From: an uncultured Lachnospiraceae bacterium
Lineage (GTDB): Bacteria > Bacillota > Clostridia > Lachnospirales > Lachnospiraceae
Reading direction: 5' to 3'
DNA: 64,000 bases
Assembly (NCBI GenBank): GCA_910578885.1
Contig: CAJTSH010000018.1
Span: 1 to 64,000, forward strand
Under the pieces are notes generated by a model. That model saw nothing but the letters and a program-made list of their open reading frames with translations, had not been told where the DNA came from and searched no databases. Positions 51,361 through 59,927 of this stretch are shown one piece after another (within the stretch, counting starts at the first letter, position 1; each line of letters opens with the position of its first letter). The position numbers were made by a program, and so were the translations under genes.

Positions 51361-51762
51361 ATGAAGTGTAAGAAGTTGAAACGTCTGGCATGCCTGTTAT
51401 TGGCGCTTGGCATGCTCGCAGCGGAGGCTGTGACAATTGCCGCCGCAGAGTTGCCTGAGGTTCAGCCAGTGGTTCAGGCGGAGACGGCAGATTCCGGTGA
51501 GACAGACGGAGGTAATTTTGTAATTGGCACAGTACAGATGCCGATGACCAGAGAATCTGGTGAAGTGTTAAGAAATCTAGTCAGGCTTCGTCAGGGACCG
51601 GACAGCACGTCTCTCATATTAGAGACAATGGATTTTGGTGAGCAGGTGCTTATTAATATGGATCGTAGCGCAGTCGTGCCAGGAGGAAAGTGGTTATACG
51701 TGAGACGAAGCAAGACCGGTACCTGGGGCTGGGTATTAAGAGAACATATTTATATACATTAA
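51361..51762 (+). CDS. secreted SH3b-domain protein
   Basis: A 133-residue exported protein. The N-terminus KLKRLACLLLALGMLAAEAV is a signal peptide with cleavage after AAA near residue 28. The C-terminal 70 residues form a bacterial SH3 domain (NLVRLRQGPDSTSLILETMD, then GEQVLINMD and GWVLREHIYI). SH3b domains bind cell wall peptides. AGAGGAAATTGCA precedes ATG 51361. It follows the sigma/anti-sigma pair and is probably in the same regulon. Confidence 0.8.
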   Translation: MKCKKLKRLACLLLALGMLAAEAVTIAAAELPEVQPVVQAETADSGETDGGNFVIGTVQMPMTRESGEVLRNLVRLRQGPDSTSLILETMDFGEQVLINMDRSAVVPGGKWLYVRRSKTGTWGWVLREHIYIH

Positions 51763-51867
51763 CAGGTTGTTAAATTTAATACACAATACTATTGGATTCC
51801 CAAACAGCTAGTACAAATGTGTATGCGGGTCCAATCGGGGTAATTGAGATTGCAGAATAGAGGGACA

Positions 51868-51899
51868 TTGCCCGCAATCCGTAAGGAGAGTGGGCAATG
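51868..51899. other. hairpin between convergent genes
   Basis: CATTGCCCGC / GTGGGCAATG with a twelve-base loop. No T-run follows on either strand, so it is a weak terminator candidate for the SH3 gene and murG. Confidence 0.4.
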
Positions 51900-51910
51900 G
51901 AAGAAAAATA

Positions 51911-52996
51911 TTAGCGGTTTCGTTTCCTGCTGCTATTAGCGGCAGTTCTGATTAATTGTAGAATCGTTTCTATTGAATCTAATTGTTTGCTGTTTTTCAT
52001 GGCTGCAATGTAAGAAGATTTATCTGTAGTAATTTTCTTAATCGCATTTTTTAGCGAATCGGCGGATAACTGCTCCTCTTCGATGACATAAGAGAATCCC
52101 TGCTTTTCAAAGGAACGGGCATTTAATATTTGGTCGCCGCGGCTTGCCGCCGCAGAAAGCGGAATTAAAATGTTAGGTTTATGAAGCGCCAGTAATTCGC
52201 AGATTGCATTTGCGCCGGCGCGGGAGATAACAAAATCCGCAGCAGCGAACATATCCCGAAGCTCTTTGTTTGCATATTCAAACTGTGCATATCCCTTTCG
52301 ATTACTTAAAGAGGTATCTAAGTTACCCTTTCCGCAGAGATGGATGATCTGATAATCTGTCAGAAGTTCATCCAGAAGTTCGCGGATGGATTCATTGATG
52401 AACTTTGAACCGGTGCTTCCCCCGACAATAAGGATTACCGGTTTGCCGGCAGTAAAGCCGCATAGGGAGAGGCATGCGTTTTTATTTCCCGTCAAGAGTT
52501 CCTTGCGGATGGGAGAACCGGTTAATACGGCTTTTCCCTCGGGAAGATATTTTAAAGTTTCCGGAAAGTTGCAGCATACCTTCCATGCAGACGGAATGGC
52601 AAGCTTATTTGCAAGTCCCGGAGTAATATCGGATTCATGAATAATAGAAGGGATTCCCAGCGTTCTTGCGGCAAGTATCACAGGCACAGAGACAAAACCG
52701 CCCTTTGAAAAAACGACGTCGGGGCGCAGCTTTTTCAGCAGCTTTTTTGCCTGAAAAAATCCTTTTACTACCCTTACAGGGTCGGTAATATTCTTGAGGT
52801 CCAGATATCTTCTTAATTTACCGGAAGAGATACCATAATAGGGAATTCCCTGTTCTTCAACGAGGTGTTTCTCCATCCCTTGATAAGAGCCAATATAGGA
52901 TATATCGTATCCGGCTTCTTTCAAACCGGGAAACAGCGCAATATTTGGAGTAACGTGGCCGGCTGTACCGCCGCCCGTCATAACAATTGTTTTCAT
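51911..52996 (-). CDS. murG: MurG, lipid II synthase
   Basis: A 361-residue glycosyltransferase that adds N-acetylglucosamine to lipid I at the membrane. The N-terminal GGGTAGHVTPN and the middle VFSKGGFVSVPVIL are the acceptor-site motifs. The C-terminal SRAGANAICELLALHKPNIL and PLSAAASRGDQILNA bind UDP-GlcNAc. Length is normal. AAAGGA lies nine bases before ATG 52996. It stands alone rather than in the dcw cluster, as in several Lachnospiraceae. Confidence 0.96.
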   Translation of the reverse strand: MKTIVMTGGGTAGHVTPNIALFPGLKEAGYDISYIGSYQGMEKHLVEEQGIPYYGISSGKLRRYLDLKNITDPVRVVKGFFQAKKLLKKLRPDVVFSKGGFVSVPVILAARTLGIPSIIHESDITPGLANKLAIPSAWKVCCNFPETLKYLPEGKAVLTGSPIRKELLTGNKNACLSLCGFTAGKPVILIVGGSTGSKFINESIRELLDELLTDYQIIHLCGKGNLDTSLSNRKGYAQFEYANKELRDMFAAADFVISRAGANAICELLALHKPNILIPLSAAASRGDQILNARSFEKQGFSYVIEEEQLSADSLKNAIKKITTDKSSYIAAMKNSKQLDSIETILQLIRTAANSSRKRNR

Positions 52997-53132
52997 AGCA
53001 GGAATCCTTTCTGAACAGTATTGATATTAGGTTTTCACAATAAAAGAAACTGTATAATATAAGCTATTTATATATTATACTCTTATGACTAAAAGTCAAG
53101 AAAAGACTTGAAGAATGCAGGAGGAAAAGAAA

Positions 53133-54305
53133 TTGGAAGCACGTTATTTTCGGTATTTATTTGAGAATGTTTCAGATGGAATCATCCAGTGGGGTTATGT
53201 AAACGACACACGGATGAGAGACAAAGCGTACTATGTGTATCTTTCAGAGAATAATTTACAGTGGGTGCATAAAAACAAGGCAACAGTAGAAGCGCTGCGT
53301 CATTTACCGAAGAAAGAGATAGACATTTTGGTCTTGGGCGAATTTAAGGCATTCTATATTATGAGTTTTATAGAGATATTAAAGACTCGCCGGGTACATA
53401 CGGTTGTTTTGCCATATATTATGCCAAGGCAAAGAAAAGTTTTATCAGATAGTCTCCCATTTCCAGAGGATGTGAAAAATTTTATATTAAGACCTTATTC
53501 TACGCTTGTACAAATGGGTGTACGGAAAATTCATTATCTATATGGGAACGGAAAAGATATTACATCCAATCCGGACGGATTACCGGAAGGGGAATTTTTT
53601 GAAGAGGCAGAAACAGAGATCATTGAGAAGGTGGAAAATCTGGAGGGATGCCGTATTCCTCTGAAGAAGGCAGGATATATTGTAAAATGTGACTGGCTGT
53701 TTTATTTCGGCGTTTATGGGTCGGGCAATAATGAAGAGATTCAGACAGAACATTTAAAAGAGACGGGCTCTGCGCCTGAAATACAGACAACAGTTACCAT
53801 GTTTTCGGGACCGCTGCATGATGCGCCCGTTTATGTGGACAGCCTTTTTACGGAAAAGATATTTTCAAAAGATATGCCGTGCCTGCGCAATACTGATACG
53901 GAGGACTGCGTCTGTGATATGAGATGTATGCGTTTTCAGGATCATACCATGTTGAAACAGCATACGAAGCAGGAGCGGAAGGGGTCTTGCTTTGGCGTTC
54001 TGCTATTAGGGAATGTGAACCTTAAGAGGTATCTGGCAGATGTGACAAGACGGTATCATTCCATTGGAAAACGCATCCGCATTTTGACAATTCCCGATGG
54101 AGCGAGTCTCGATAAATGGAATCCGCAGATACTTGCTTTATTTTCAGGATCGGATTTTCATTATTGGCTGGCCGCTATGAATAGCCGTTCTTCCGGGGAG
54201 GTGTTAAAGGATATTATGTTTAGCAATTCGCATCATCATCTGGTTCAAGTGAGCGCGGAATTTGGAAGCTGTTTTTCGGGATATTTAGTAGATAAAAACG
54301 AATAG
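53133..54305 (+). CDS. uncharacterised protein resembling a degenerate metallo-beta-lactamase fold
   Basis: A 390-residue soluble protein that I cannot place firmly. The segment IDILVLGEFKAFYIMSFIEI, with VHTVVLPYIMPRQRKVL, has the order of the strand-helix-strand in MBL-fold enzymes (HxHxDH followed by LPY), but the metal ligands are missing. A later block FGVLLLGNVNLKRYLADV and NSHHHLVQVSAEFGSC also suits that fold. TTG 53133 is chosen because AGGAGG lies eight bases upstream; the ATG at 53115 precedes that site. A small membrane protein follows after a terminator. Confidence 0.5.
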   Translation: MEARYFRYLFENVSDGIIQWGYVNDTRMRDKAYYVYLSENNLQWVHKNKATVEALRHLPKKEIDILVLGEFKAFYIMSFIEILKTRRVHTVVLPYIMPRQRKVLSDSLPFPEDVKNFILRPYSTLVQMGVRKIHYLYGNGKDITSNPDGLPEGEFFEEAETEIIEKVENLEGCRIPLKKAGYIVKCDWLFYFGVYGSGNNEEIQTEHLKETGSAPEIQTTVTMFSGPLHDAPVYVDSLFTEKIFSKDMPCLRNTDTEDCVCDMRCMRFQDHTMLKQHTKQERKGSCFGVLLLGNVNLKRYLADVTRRYHSIGKRIRILTIPDGASLDKWNPQILALFSGSDFHYWLAAMNSRSSGEVLKDIMFSNSHHHLVQVSAEFGSCFSGYLVDKNE

Positions 54306-54362
54306 TGCAGGATGCTGTCGAATCAGGGAAACGGCTGTCGTAACATGCGGTGAAAACACGGG

Positions 54363-54396
54363 CTTGTCCTCTTTTCAAAGGGGACAAGTTCTTTTA
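54363..54396 (+). terminator. terminator after the MBL-like gene
   Basis: CTTGTCCTC / GGGGACAAG followed by TTCTTTTA. Confidence 0.75.
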
Positions 54397-54442
54397 TACT
54401 GTAAGTATCAAAAGGTATTTTCACAAAGAAAGGGATGATAGG

Positions 54443-54763
54443 ATGAGTACGGTTTTAGAGATACTTACGAGGTATGGCTTGGCAGGTGTCATAATCCTGC
54501 TTTTGGTGCAGATGGTCCTGATTATTACAGCAATCGGCATGATACGACGGTTGAAAAAGCATGTAGAGATGATTCAGAAAAAGGTTCAGGATTATCTAGC
54601 TGTTGTAATGGAGGAAGAGGCAGAGGCAGAAACGGAGCCTGAGGATATGGAAGAGCGCGTGATATCCGGGCAGGAACGCCAAATGAAAGAGTCTTTGGCA
54701 AAAAGGCAGAAGGTTCAGCAGGAAGAGATATTTAACGCAGTATTACAGGAAATTTTCCCTTGA
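54443..54763 (+). CDS. small membrane-anchored coiled-coil protein
   Basis: A 106-residue protein of unknown function. One membrane helix (about residues 13-32, VIILLLVQMVLIITAIGMIR) is followed by a charged, Glu-rich helical region that may form a coiled coil. AGGGATGATAGG lies before ATG 54443. Its stop codon overlaps the -35 of the pgi promoter. Confidence 0.75.
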   Translation: MSTVLEILTRYGLAGVIILLLVQMVLIITAIGMIRRLKKHVEMIQKKVQDYLAVVMEEEAEAETEPEDMEERVISGQERQMKESLAKRQKVQQEEIFNAVLQEIFP

Positions 54764-54788
54764 TAAATAAGGGGTTGTTTGCTACAAT
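54760..54788 (+). promoter_or_regulatory. sigma-A promoter of pgi
   Basis: TTGATA (54760-54765), 17 bases, TACAAT (54783-54788). The -35 shares bases with the TGA stop of the preceding gene. Confidence 0.78.
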
Positions 54789-54829
54789 GAGGACTAAAAG
54801 AAAGACAAAAAACGAAGGAGTGAAGCAAA

Positions 54830-56176
54830 ATGGAAAAAGTGACGTTTGACTATTCAAAAGCAGCATCTTTTATCAGCGAAGAAGAAGTTTCGTATATGAG
54901 TAAACTGGTAAAGGATGCAAAAGATTTATTAGTCAGCAAAGAAGGCGCAGGAAACGATTTCCTTGGCTGGATTGACCTGCCGGTCGATTATGATAAGGAA
55001 GAGTTTGCAAGAATCCAGAAGGCGGCGGAGAAGATTCAGTCTGATTCTGAGGTCTTGATTGTAATCGGAATCGGTGGTTCCTATCTTGGGGCAAGAGCGG
55101 CGATTGAGTTTTTGAGACATGGATTTTATAATAATGTATCAAAAGAAATCCGTAAGACGCCAGAGATATATTATGCAGGAAACAGCATCAGCGGCGCTTA
55201 CTTAAAGGGGTTGTTAGATGTAGTAGGCGACAGGGATTTCTCCGTAAATATTATTTCGAAGTCAGGTACAACGACTGAGCCAGCAATTGCATTCCGTATT
55301 TTTAAAGAGAAGTTGGAAAAGAAGTACGGTAAGGAAGAGGCGGCTAAGAGAATTTATGCGACGACAGATAAGGCAAAAGGTGCTTTAAAGAATCTGGCGA
55401 CAGAAGAGGGCTATGAGACCTTTGTCGTACCGGATGATGTGGGCGGACGTTTCTCTGTTCTGACCGCAGTAGGGCTTCTTCCGATTGCAGTCAGCGGCGC
55501 AGACATCACAAAGCTGATGGAAGGTGCGGCAGAGGGAAGAAAGCTTGCCCTGGAGCAGGATTTTGAGAATAATGACGCCCTGCAGTATGCGGCAATCCGC
55601 AATATCCTATTGAGAAAAGGAAAGTCTGTTGAAGTTCTTGCAAATTATGAGCCAAGCCTTCACTATGTATCGGAGTGGTGGAAGCAGTTGTACGGCGAGA
55701 GCGAAGGCAAGGATCAAAAGGGTCTGTTCCCGGCGTCTGTGGATTTGACGACAGATTTGCACTCCTTGGGACAGTTTATTCAGGATGGCGCCAGAATCAT
55801 GTTTGAGACTGTTCTGAATGTAGAAGAATCCAGTGAGCAGATTGTGCTTCAGGAAGAGCCGGTAGATTTGGATGATTTGAACTATCTTGCCGGAAAAGAT
55901 ATGGATTTTGTTAATAAGAGCGCAATGAATGGAACTATTTTAGCTCACACTGACGGAAATGTTCCGAATCTTATGGTCAAGCTGCCAAAGCAGGACGAGT
56001 TCTATCTCGGAGAACTATTCTATTTCTTTGAGTTTGCATGTGGAATCAGCGGATATCTTCTCGGAGTGAATCCGTTCAATCAGCCGGGTGTAGAGAGCTA
56101 TAAGAAGAATATGTTTGCATTGCTTGGCAAGCCGGGTTATGAAGCACAGAGAGAAGAATTGTTAAAAAGACTGTAA
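54830..56176 (+). CDS. pgi: glucose-6-phosphate isomerase
   Basis: A 448-residue glycolytic enzyme converting glucose-6-phosphate to fructose-6-phosphate. Visible are VIGIGGSYLGARAAIE, the phosphate-binding NIISKSGTTTEPAIAF, VPDDVGGRFSVLTAVG and the C-terminal GVNPFNQPGVESYKKN. The length fits the short Firmicute form. AAGGAG lies nine bases before the ATG. It has its own promoter just upstream. Confidence 0.97.
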   Translation: MEKVTFDYSKAASFISEEEVSYMSKLVKDAKDLLVSKEGAGNDFLGWIDLPVDYDKEEFARIQKAAEKIQSDSEVLIVIGIGGSYLGARAAIEFLRHGFYNNVSKEIRKTPEIYYAGNSISGAYLKGLLDVVGDRDFSVNIISKSGTTTEPAIAFRIFKEKLEKKYGKEEAAKRIYATTDKAKGALKNLATEEGYETFVVPDDVGGRFSVLTAVGLLPIAVSGADITKLMEGAAEGRKLALEQDFENNDALQYAAIRNILLRKGKSVEVLANYEPSLHYVSEWWKQLYGESEGKDQKGLFPASVDLTTDLHSLGQFIQDGARIMFETVLNVEESSEQIVLQEEPVDLDDLNYLAGKDMDFVNKSAMNGTILAHTDGNVPNLMVKLPKQDEFYLGELFYFFEFACGISGYLLGVNPFNQPGVESYKKNMFALLGKPGYEAQREELLKRL

Positions 56177-56228
56177 AACGGTCAGCCATATTATCAGAAG
56201 ATGTGAAACAGGTGATAATTTATAGAAG

Positions 56229-56265
56229 GAAGAGGGTTCTCGGTTTTGGCGGGAACCCTCTTCTT
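56229..56265 (+). terminator. terminator-like hairpin after pgi
   Basis: GAAGAGGGTTCTCG / CGGGAACCCTCTTC. The following TGCCTG is not a T-run, so the efficiency is doubtful. Confidence 0.5.
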
Positions 56266-56280
56266 GCCTGTGTTATTGCC

Positions 56281-56350
56281 GTTACTGTTCACGTACTTTG
56301 GTTATTCCGGTGACCAGCAGCAAAGTGCGCGGCACTGCGTGAACAGTAAC
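56281..56350. repeat. long imperfect palindrome, REP-like
   Basis: The perfect 13-bp arms GTTACTGTTCACG (56281-56293) and CGTGAACAGTAAC (56338-56350) enclose a second pair TACTTTG/CAAAGTG. The right side has about ten extra bases (CGGCACTGCG). No coding potential is seen. It lies between the pgi hairpin and the SleB-gene promoter. Confidence 0.7.
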
Positions 56351-56389
56351 CCTGCAGTTACTATGCTTTATATGATTTCATATAGAAAC

Positions 56390-56418
56390 TTGACAAATAT
56401 ATTACACTCTGTTATAAT
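56390..56418 (+). promoter_or_regulatory. sigma-A promoter of the SH3-SleB gene
   Basis: TTGACA (56390-56395), 17 bases, TATAAT (56413-56418): a perfect consensus. About 128 bases of AT-rich leader follow before the ATG. Confidence 0.85.
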
Positions 56419-56546
56419 CTGTATCGTAATAAATCTGTAACATTTTTAACAAAAAATGCATAAAAAGGAAGTAACGTGTAATACTTATTTAAATATGATT
56501 TTAGATATTTTAGATATTTAAATATAAAAAAACGGAGGTTTCCCCA

Positions 56547-57779
56547 ATGAGATTAAATAAGAGAGTGATTGAAAGTACGGTTGTAGCTGGAATGCTGATA
56601 GTTGTTACTGCAGTCACGGCTGTGTCTTCACCGGTTGCAGAAAAGGGTTCTGAGGTACAAGTGGATAACAACGGTATTGCAGGTATCACAAGTGAGCTTG
56701 CAGCAATGCAGACAGCAACAGATCAGGCTGAGAAAGCGGAGACGGTGAGCGTGCAAAAGAGTGTTGCCGTTATGGTTGCCGAAGCAAGAGATATAATCGA
56801 GGAAGCAGAAGAGGAAATCGAAGAAACAGAAGCAGAAATTGAAAAAGCGGCAGTTGAAGAAGCAGAGCCGGAGCTGACCCCAGAGGAACAGGAGTGGAGC
56901 AGCAAATTGATGGCGGATGTAGACGGTGCATTAAATGTGCGTGTGCAGCCGGATGAGAATGCAGAGCTTGCAGGCAAGCTGCATCGCGGCGACCGGGCAG
57001 ATATTATAGAGCAGTTAGACGGATGGACACATGTGGTTTCCGGAAATGTGGAAGGATATGTAAAGACTGATTACTGCGTTGTTGGTACGGATGCACTGAA
57101 TTTTGCAATAGAAGAATGCGGAATGAAAGCAACGGTACTCACCACAGGGCTTAGAGTCCGTCAGAATCCGAGTGAGGATTCCGAAGTCTATGCGCAGACC
57201 GCAGAAGGGGATAAATTAGACGTAAAGACGGATGCAGAGAGCGTAGAGGGCTGGGTGACAGTCAATTACAATGGTGATACTGCTTATGTAAAAGCAGAGT
57301 ATGTAGAAGTTAAAATCGGATATGGTACGGGAATTACCATTGAAGAGGAGCAGGAAATGATTCGGAGAGCGGCAGAAGAAGAAGCTGCGAGAAAAGCCGC
57401 AGAGCAGAAGAAAGCGGCGGTATCCCAGAATGCAGCCGTTGCGGCGTCTGTAGATGATGTGACGCTGCTTGGCGCATTGATTCAGCATGAAGCCGGATAT
57501 GAGTGTTATGAGGGACAGGTAGCAGTTGGCGCAGTTGTTATGAACCGTGTCAGAAGCGGGGCATTTCCGTCAAGCGTAAGTGATGTCATTTATCAGAGCG
57601 GACAATTTACGACTGCCGCACAGTTGGCGCCTACGATTGCAAATGGCGTCAAAGCAAGTTGTATTCAGGCGGCACAGCAGGCATTGAGCGGTTATGACAA
57701 TACGGGCGGCGCACTGTATTTCCGGAATATAAGATCTGGAATAGCAGGCTATGTTATCGGCAACCACGTATTTTTCTAA
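56547..57779 (+). CDS. SH3 domains plus SleB-type cell wall hydrolase
   Basis: A 410-residue exported protein. Residues 1-28 are a signal peptide. A Glu/Ala-rich helical stretch (about 60-110) follows, then two bacterial SH3 domains (about 120-180 and 190-255), each opening with a LNVRVQPD or GLRVRQNP motif. The C-terminal 110 residues match the SleB/CwlJ domain: LLGALIQHEAGYECYEGQVA with Glu at about residue 315, then VGAVVMNRVRSGAFPSSV. It probably cuts peptidoglycan in vegetative cells or at germination. The domain is shared with spore germination enzymes. A strong promoter lies upstream. Confidence 0.9.
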   Translation: MRLNKRVIESTVVAGMLIVVTAVTAVSSPVAEKGSEVQVDNNGIAGITSELAAMQTATDQAEKAETVSVQKSVAVMVAEARDIIEEAEEEIEETEAEIEKAAVEEAEPELTPEEQEWSSKLMADVDGALNVRVQPDENAELAGKLHRGDRADIIEQLDGWTHVVSGNVEGYVKTDYCVVGTDALNFAIEECGMKATVLTTGLRVRQNPSEDSEVYAQTAEGDKLDVKTDAESVEGWVTVNYNGDTAYVKAEYVEVKIGYGTGITIEEEQEMIRRAAEEEAARKAAEQKKAAVSQNAAVAASVDDVTLLGALIQHEAGYECYEGQVAVGAVVMNRVRSGAFPSSVSDVIYQSGQFTTAAQLAPTIANGVKASCIQAAQQALSGYDNTGGALYFRNIRSGIAGYVIGNHVFF

Positions 57780-57885
57780 AAAATGTTGTATTCTTTTTCC
57801 GAGTATAGTAAACTAATGCGTAGGGATACAATTGTGTGTTCCAAGCAGGCAGAAACAGACTGCCGGAATATTGGAGGAAAGAAGA

Positions 57886-58815
57886 ATGGAAGGTATTATT
57901 GCAGTTATAGCACTGGTAATAGTGATATTGCTGATTTTAGTATCCTGTATCAAAATCGTTCCGCAGGCGAACGCAGTCGTTGTAGAACGTCTGGGTGGAT
58001 ACCTTGCAACATGGGGCGTAGGAATTCATTTCAAGGTTCCTTTTATTGACCGTATTGCAAAGCGTGTGCTGTTAAAAGAGCAGGTAGTAGATTTCCCGCC
58101 GCAGCCGGTCATCACGAAGGATAACGTAACAATGCAGATTGATACGGTCGTATATTTTCAGATTACAGACCCGAAGCTGTATGCGTACGGTGTTGAGAAT
58201 CCGATTATGGCAATTGAGAATCTGACCGCTACGACGCTTCGTAATATCATCGGTGATTTGGAATTGGATGAGACACTGACATCCAGAGAGACAATTAACA
58301 CGAAGATGAGAGCATCCCTTGATGTTGCAACAGACCCTTGGGGAATCAAAGTAAATCGTGTAGAGCTTAAGAACATCATTCCGCCGAGAGCGATTCAGGA
58401 TGCGATGGAGAAGCAGATGAAGGCAGAGCGTGAGAGACGTGAAGCGATTCTGAAGGCAGAAGGTGAGAAGAAATCTACCATCCTTGTAGCAGAAGGTCAG
58501 AAGGAATCGGCAATTCTTGATGCGGAAGCTGAGAAGCAGGCGCAGATTCTTCGTGCAGAGGCGAAAAAGGAAGCAACCATCCGTGAGGCGGAAGGTCAGG
58601 CAGAAGCAATTCTCAAGATTCAGCAGGCGAATGCGGACGGTCTTCGTTTCTTAAAGGAAGCAGCTCCGAATGACGCTGTTTTACAGTTGAAGAGCTTAGA
58701 GGCATTTGCGAAAGCGGCGGATGGAAAAGCGACCAAGATTATTATCCCATCAGAGATTCAGGGTGTTGCCGGTCTGGTGAAATCTGTCACCGAAGTTGCA
58801 GCCAATGAGAAATAG
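57886..58815 (+). CDS. SPFH/band 7 membrane protein (stomatin-like)
   Basis: A 309-residue protein. One membrane helix (residues 3-22) is followed by the SPFH domain: KIVPQANAVVVERLGGYLAT, DFPPQPVITKDNVTMQIDTV and DLELDETLTSRETINTKM. The C-terminal third is an Ala/Glu-rich coiled coil with repeats of the type ILRAEAKKEATIREAEG. This is the QmcA/paraslipin type, which scaffolds membrane microdomains. GGAGG precedes ATG 57886; an upstream in-frame ATG lies before the ribosome site. Confidence 0.93.
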   Translation: MEGIIAVIALVIVILLILVSCIKIVPQANAVVVERLGGYLATWGVGIHFKVPFIDRIAKRVLLKEQVVDFPPQPVITKDNVTMQIDTVVYFQITDPKLYAYGVENPIMAIENLTATTLRNIIGDLELDETLTSRETINTKMRASLDVATDPWGIKVNRVELKNIIPPRAIQDAMEKQMKAERERREAILKAEGEKKSTILVAEGQKESAILDAEAEKQAQILRAEAKKEATIREAEGQAEAILKIQQANADGLRFLKEAAPNDAVLQLKSLEAFAKAADGKATKIIIPSEIQGVAGLVKSVTEVAANEK

Positions 58816-58848
58816 ATCTGTTTTAAAAGTGAATAAATAAAAAGTAAA

Positions 58849-58876
58849 CGGGCTGCCGCATATTTGGGACAGCCCG
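58849..58876 (+). terminator. hairpin after the stomatin-like gene
   Basis: CGGGCTGCC / GGACAGCCCG. It is followed by ATTCGTC, with no T-run, so it is only a possible terminator. Confidence 0.45.
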
Positions 58877-58908
58877 ATTCGTCTATTATTAATAGAAAGG
58901 ATGAGATC

Positions 58909-59898
58909 ATGAATTTAAAAGGACGTAATTTTTTAAAGTTGTTGGATTTTACACCAGAAGAAATCTTATATCTGATTGACCTTGCAGCCGATTTGAAGGA
59001 GAAGAAAAAGCAGGGAATATCCCATGACAGTCTTACCGGTAAAAATATTGCATTGATTTTTGAAAAGACCAGTACCAGAACTCGCTGTTCGTTTGAGGTT
59101 GCAGCCCATGACTTGGGAATGCATGTGACATATCTGGATCCATCCGGTTCACAAATCGGAAAGAAAGAGAGCATTAAGGATACGGCGCGGGTGCTTGGAA
59201 GGATGTATGATGGAATTGAGTATCGCGGATATGGACAGGCAATTGTGGAAGAGCTGGCTGAACATGCAAAGGTTCCGGTCTGGAACGGACTTACCAATGA
59301 ATTTCATCCGACGCAGATGCTTGCGGATATGCTGACCGTTAGGGAACAGCTTGGAACTTTAAAGGGCGTGAAATTTGTTTATATGGGGGACGCCCGCTAT
59401 AATATGGGAAATTCTCTGATGGTAACCTGTGCAAAGCTAGGGATGGATTTTGTTGCTTGTACCAATCAGAAGTATTTTCCGGACAAGGAACTGGTAGAGC
59501 GGTGTTTAGACATAGCGAAGCAGACCGGTGCAACGATTACATTGACCGAGGACGTCCTTACAGGTACAAAGGATGCGGATGTCATCTACACTGATGTATG
59601 GGTATCGATGGGGGAACCGGAAGAAGTGTGGGAGGAACGGATTCATGACCTGCTTCCTTATCAGGTGAATGCCAAAGTGATGGAAAATGCAAAGGATAGC
59701 GCTATTTTTATGCACTGTCTCCCCGCATTTCATGATTTGGAAACGAAGATTGGAAATGAAATCCATGAGAAATTCGGCTTAACGGAAATGGAAGTTACCG
59801 ATGAAGTGTTTGAGGGAAAACAGTCTGTAGTATTTGACGAGGCTGAAAACCGTATGCATACGATCAAAGCGGTCATGCTGGCAACGTTGAGTGAATAG
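58909..59898 (+). CDS. argF: ornithine carbamoyltransferase
   Basis: A 329-residue enzyme of arginine biosynthesis or the arginine deiminase pathway; it joins ornithine and carbamoyl phosphate to citrulline. The carbamoyl-phosphate motif EKTSTRTRCSFEVAA (about residue 50), the WNGLTNEFHPTQMLAD region and the ornithine motif FMHCLPAFHD are intact. AAAGGATG lies six bases before ATG 58909. It stands alone without other arg genes, so anabolic or catabolic use cannot be decided. Confidence 0.95.
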   Translation: MNLKGRNFLKLLDFTPEEILYLIDLAADLKEKKKQGISHDSLTGKNIALIFEKTSTRTRCSFEVAAHDLGMHVTYLDPSGSQIGKKESIKDTARVLGRMYDGIEYRGYGQAIVEELAEHAKVPVWNGLTNEFHPTQMLADMLTVREQLGTLKGVKFVYMGDARYNMGNSLMVTCAKLGMDFVACTNQKYFPDKELVERCLDIAKQTGATITLTEDVLTGTKDADVIYTDVWVSMGEPEEVWEERIHDLLPYQVNAKVMENAKDSAIFMHCLPAFHDLETKIGNEIHEKFGLTEMEVTDEVFEGKQSVVFDEAENRMHTIKAVMLATLSE

Positions 59899-59927
59899 AT
59901 GATAAAAGACGCTAAAGAGGGAAGAAC

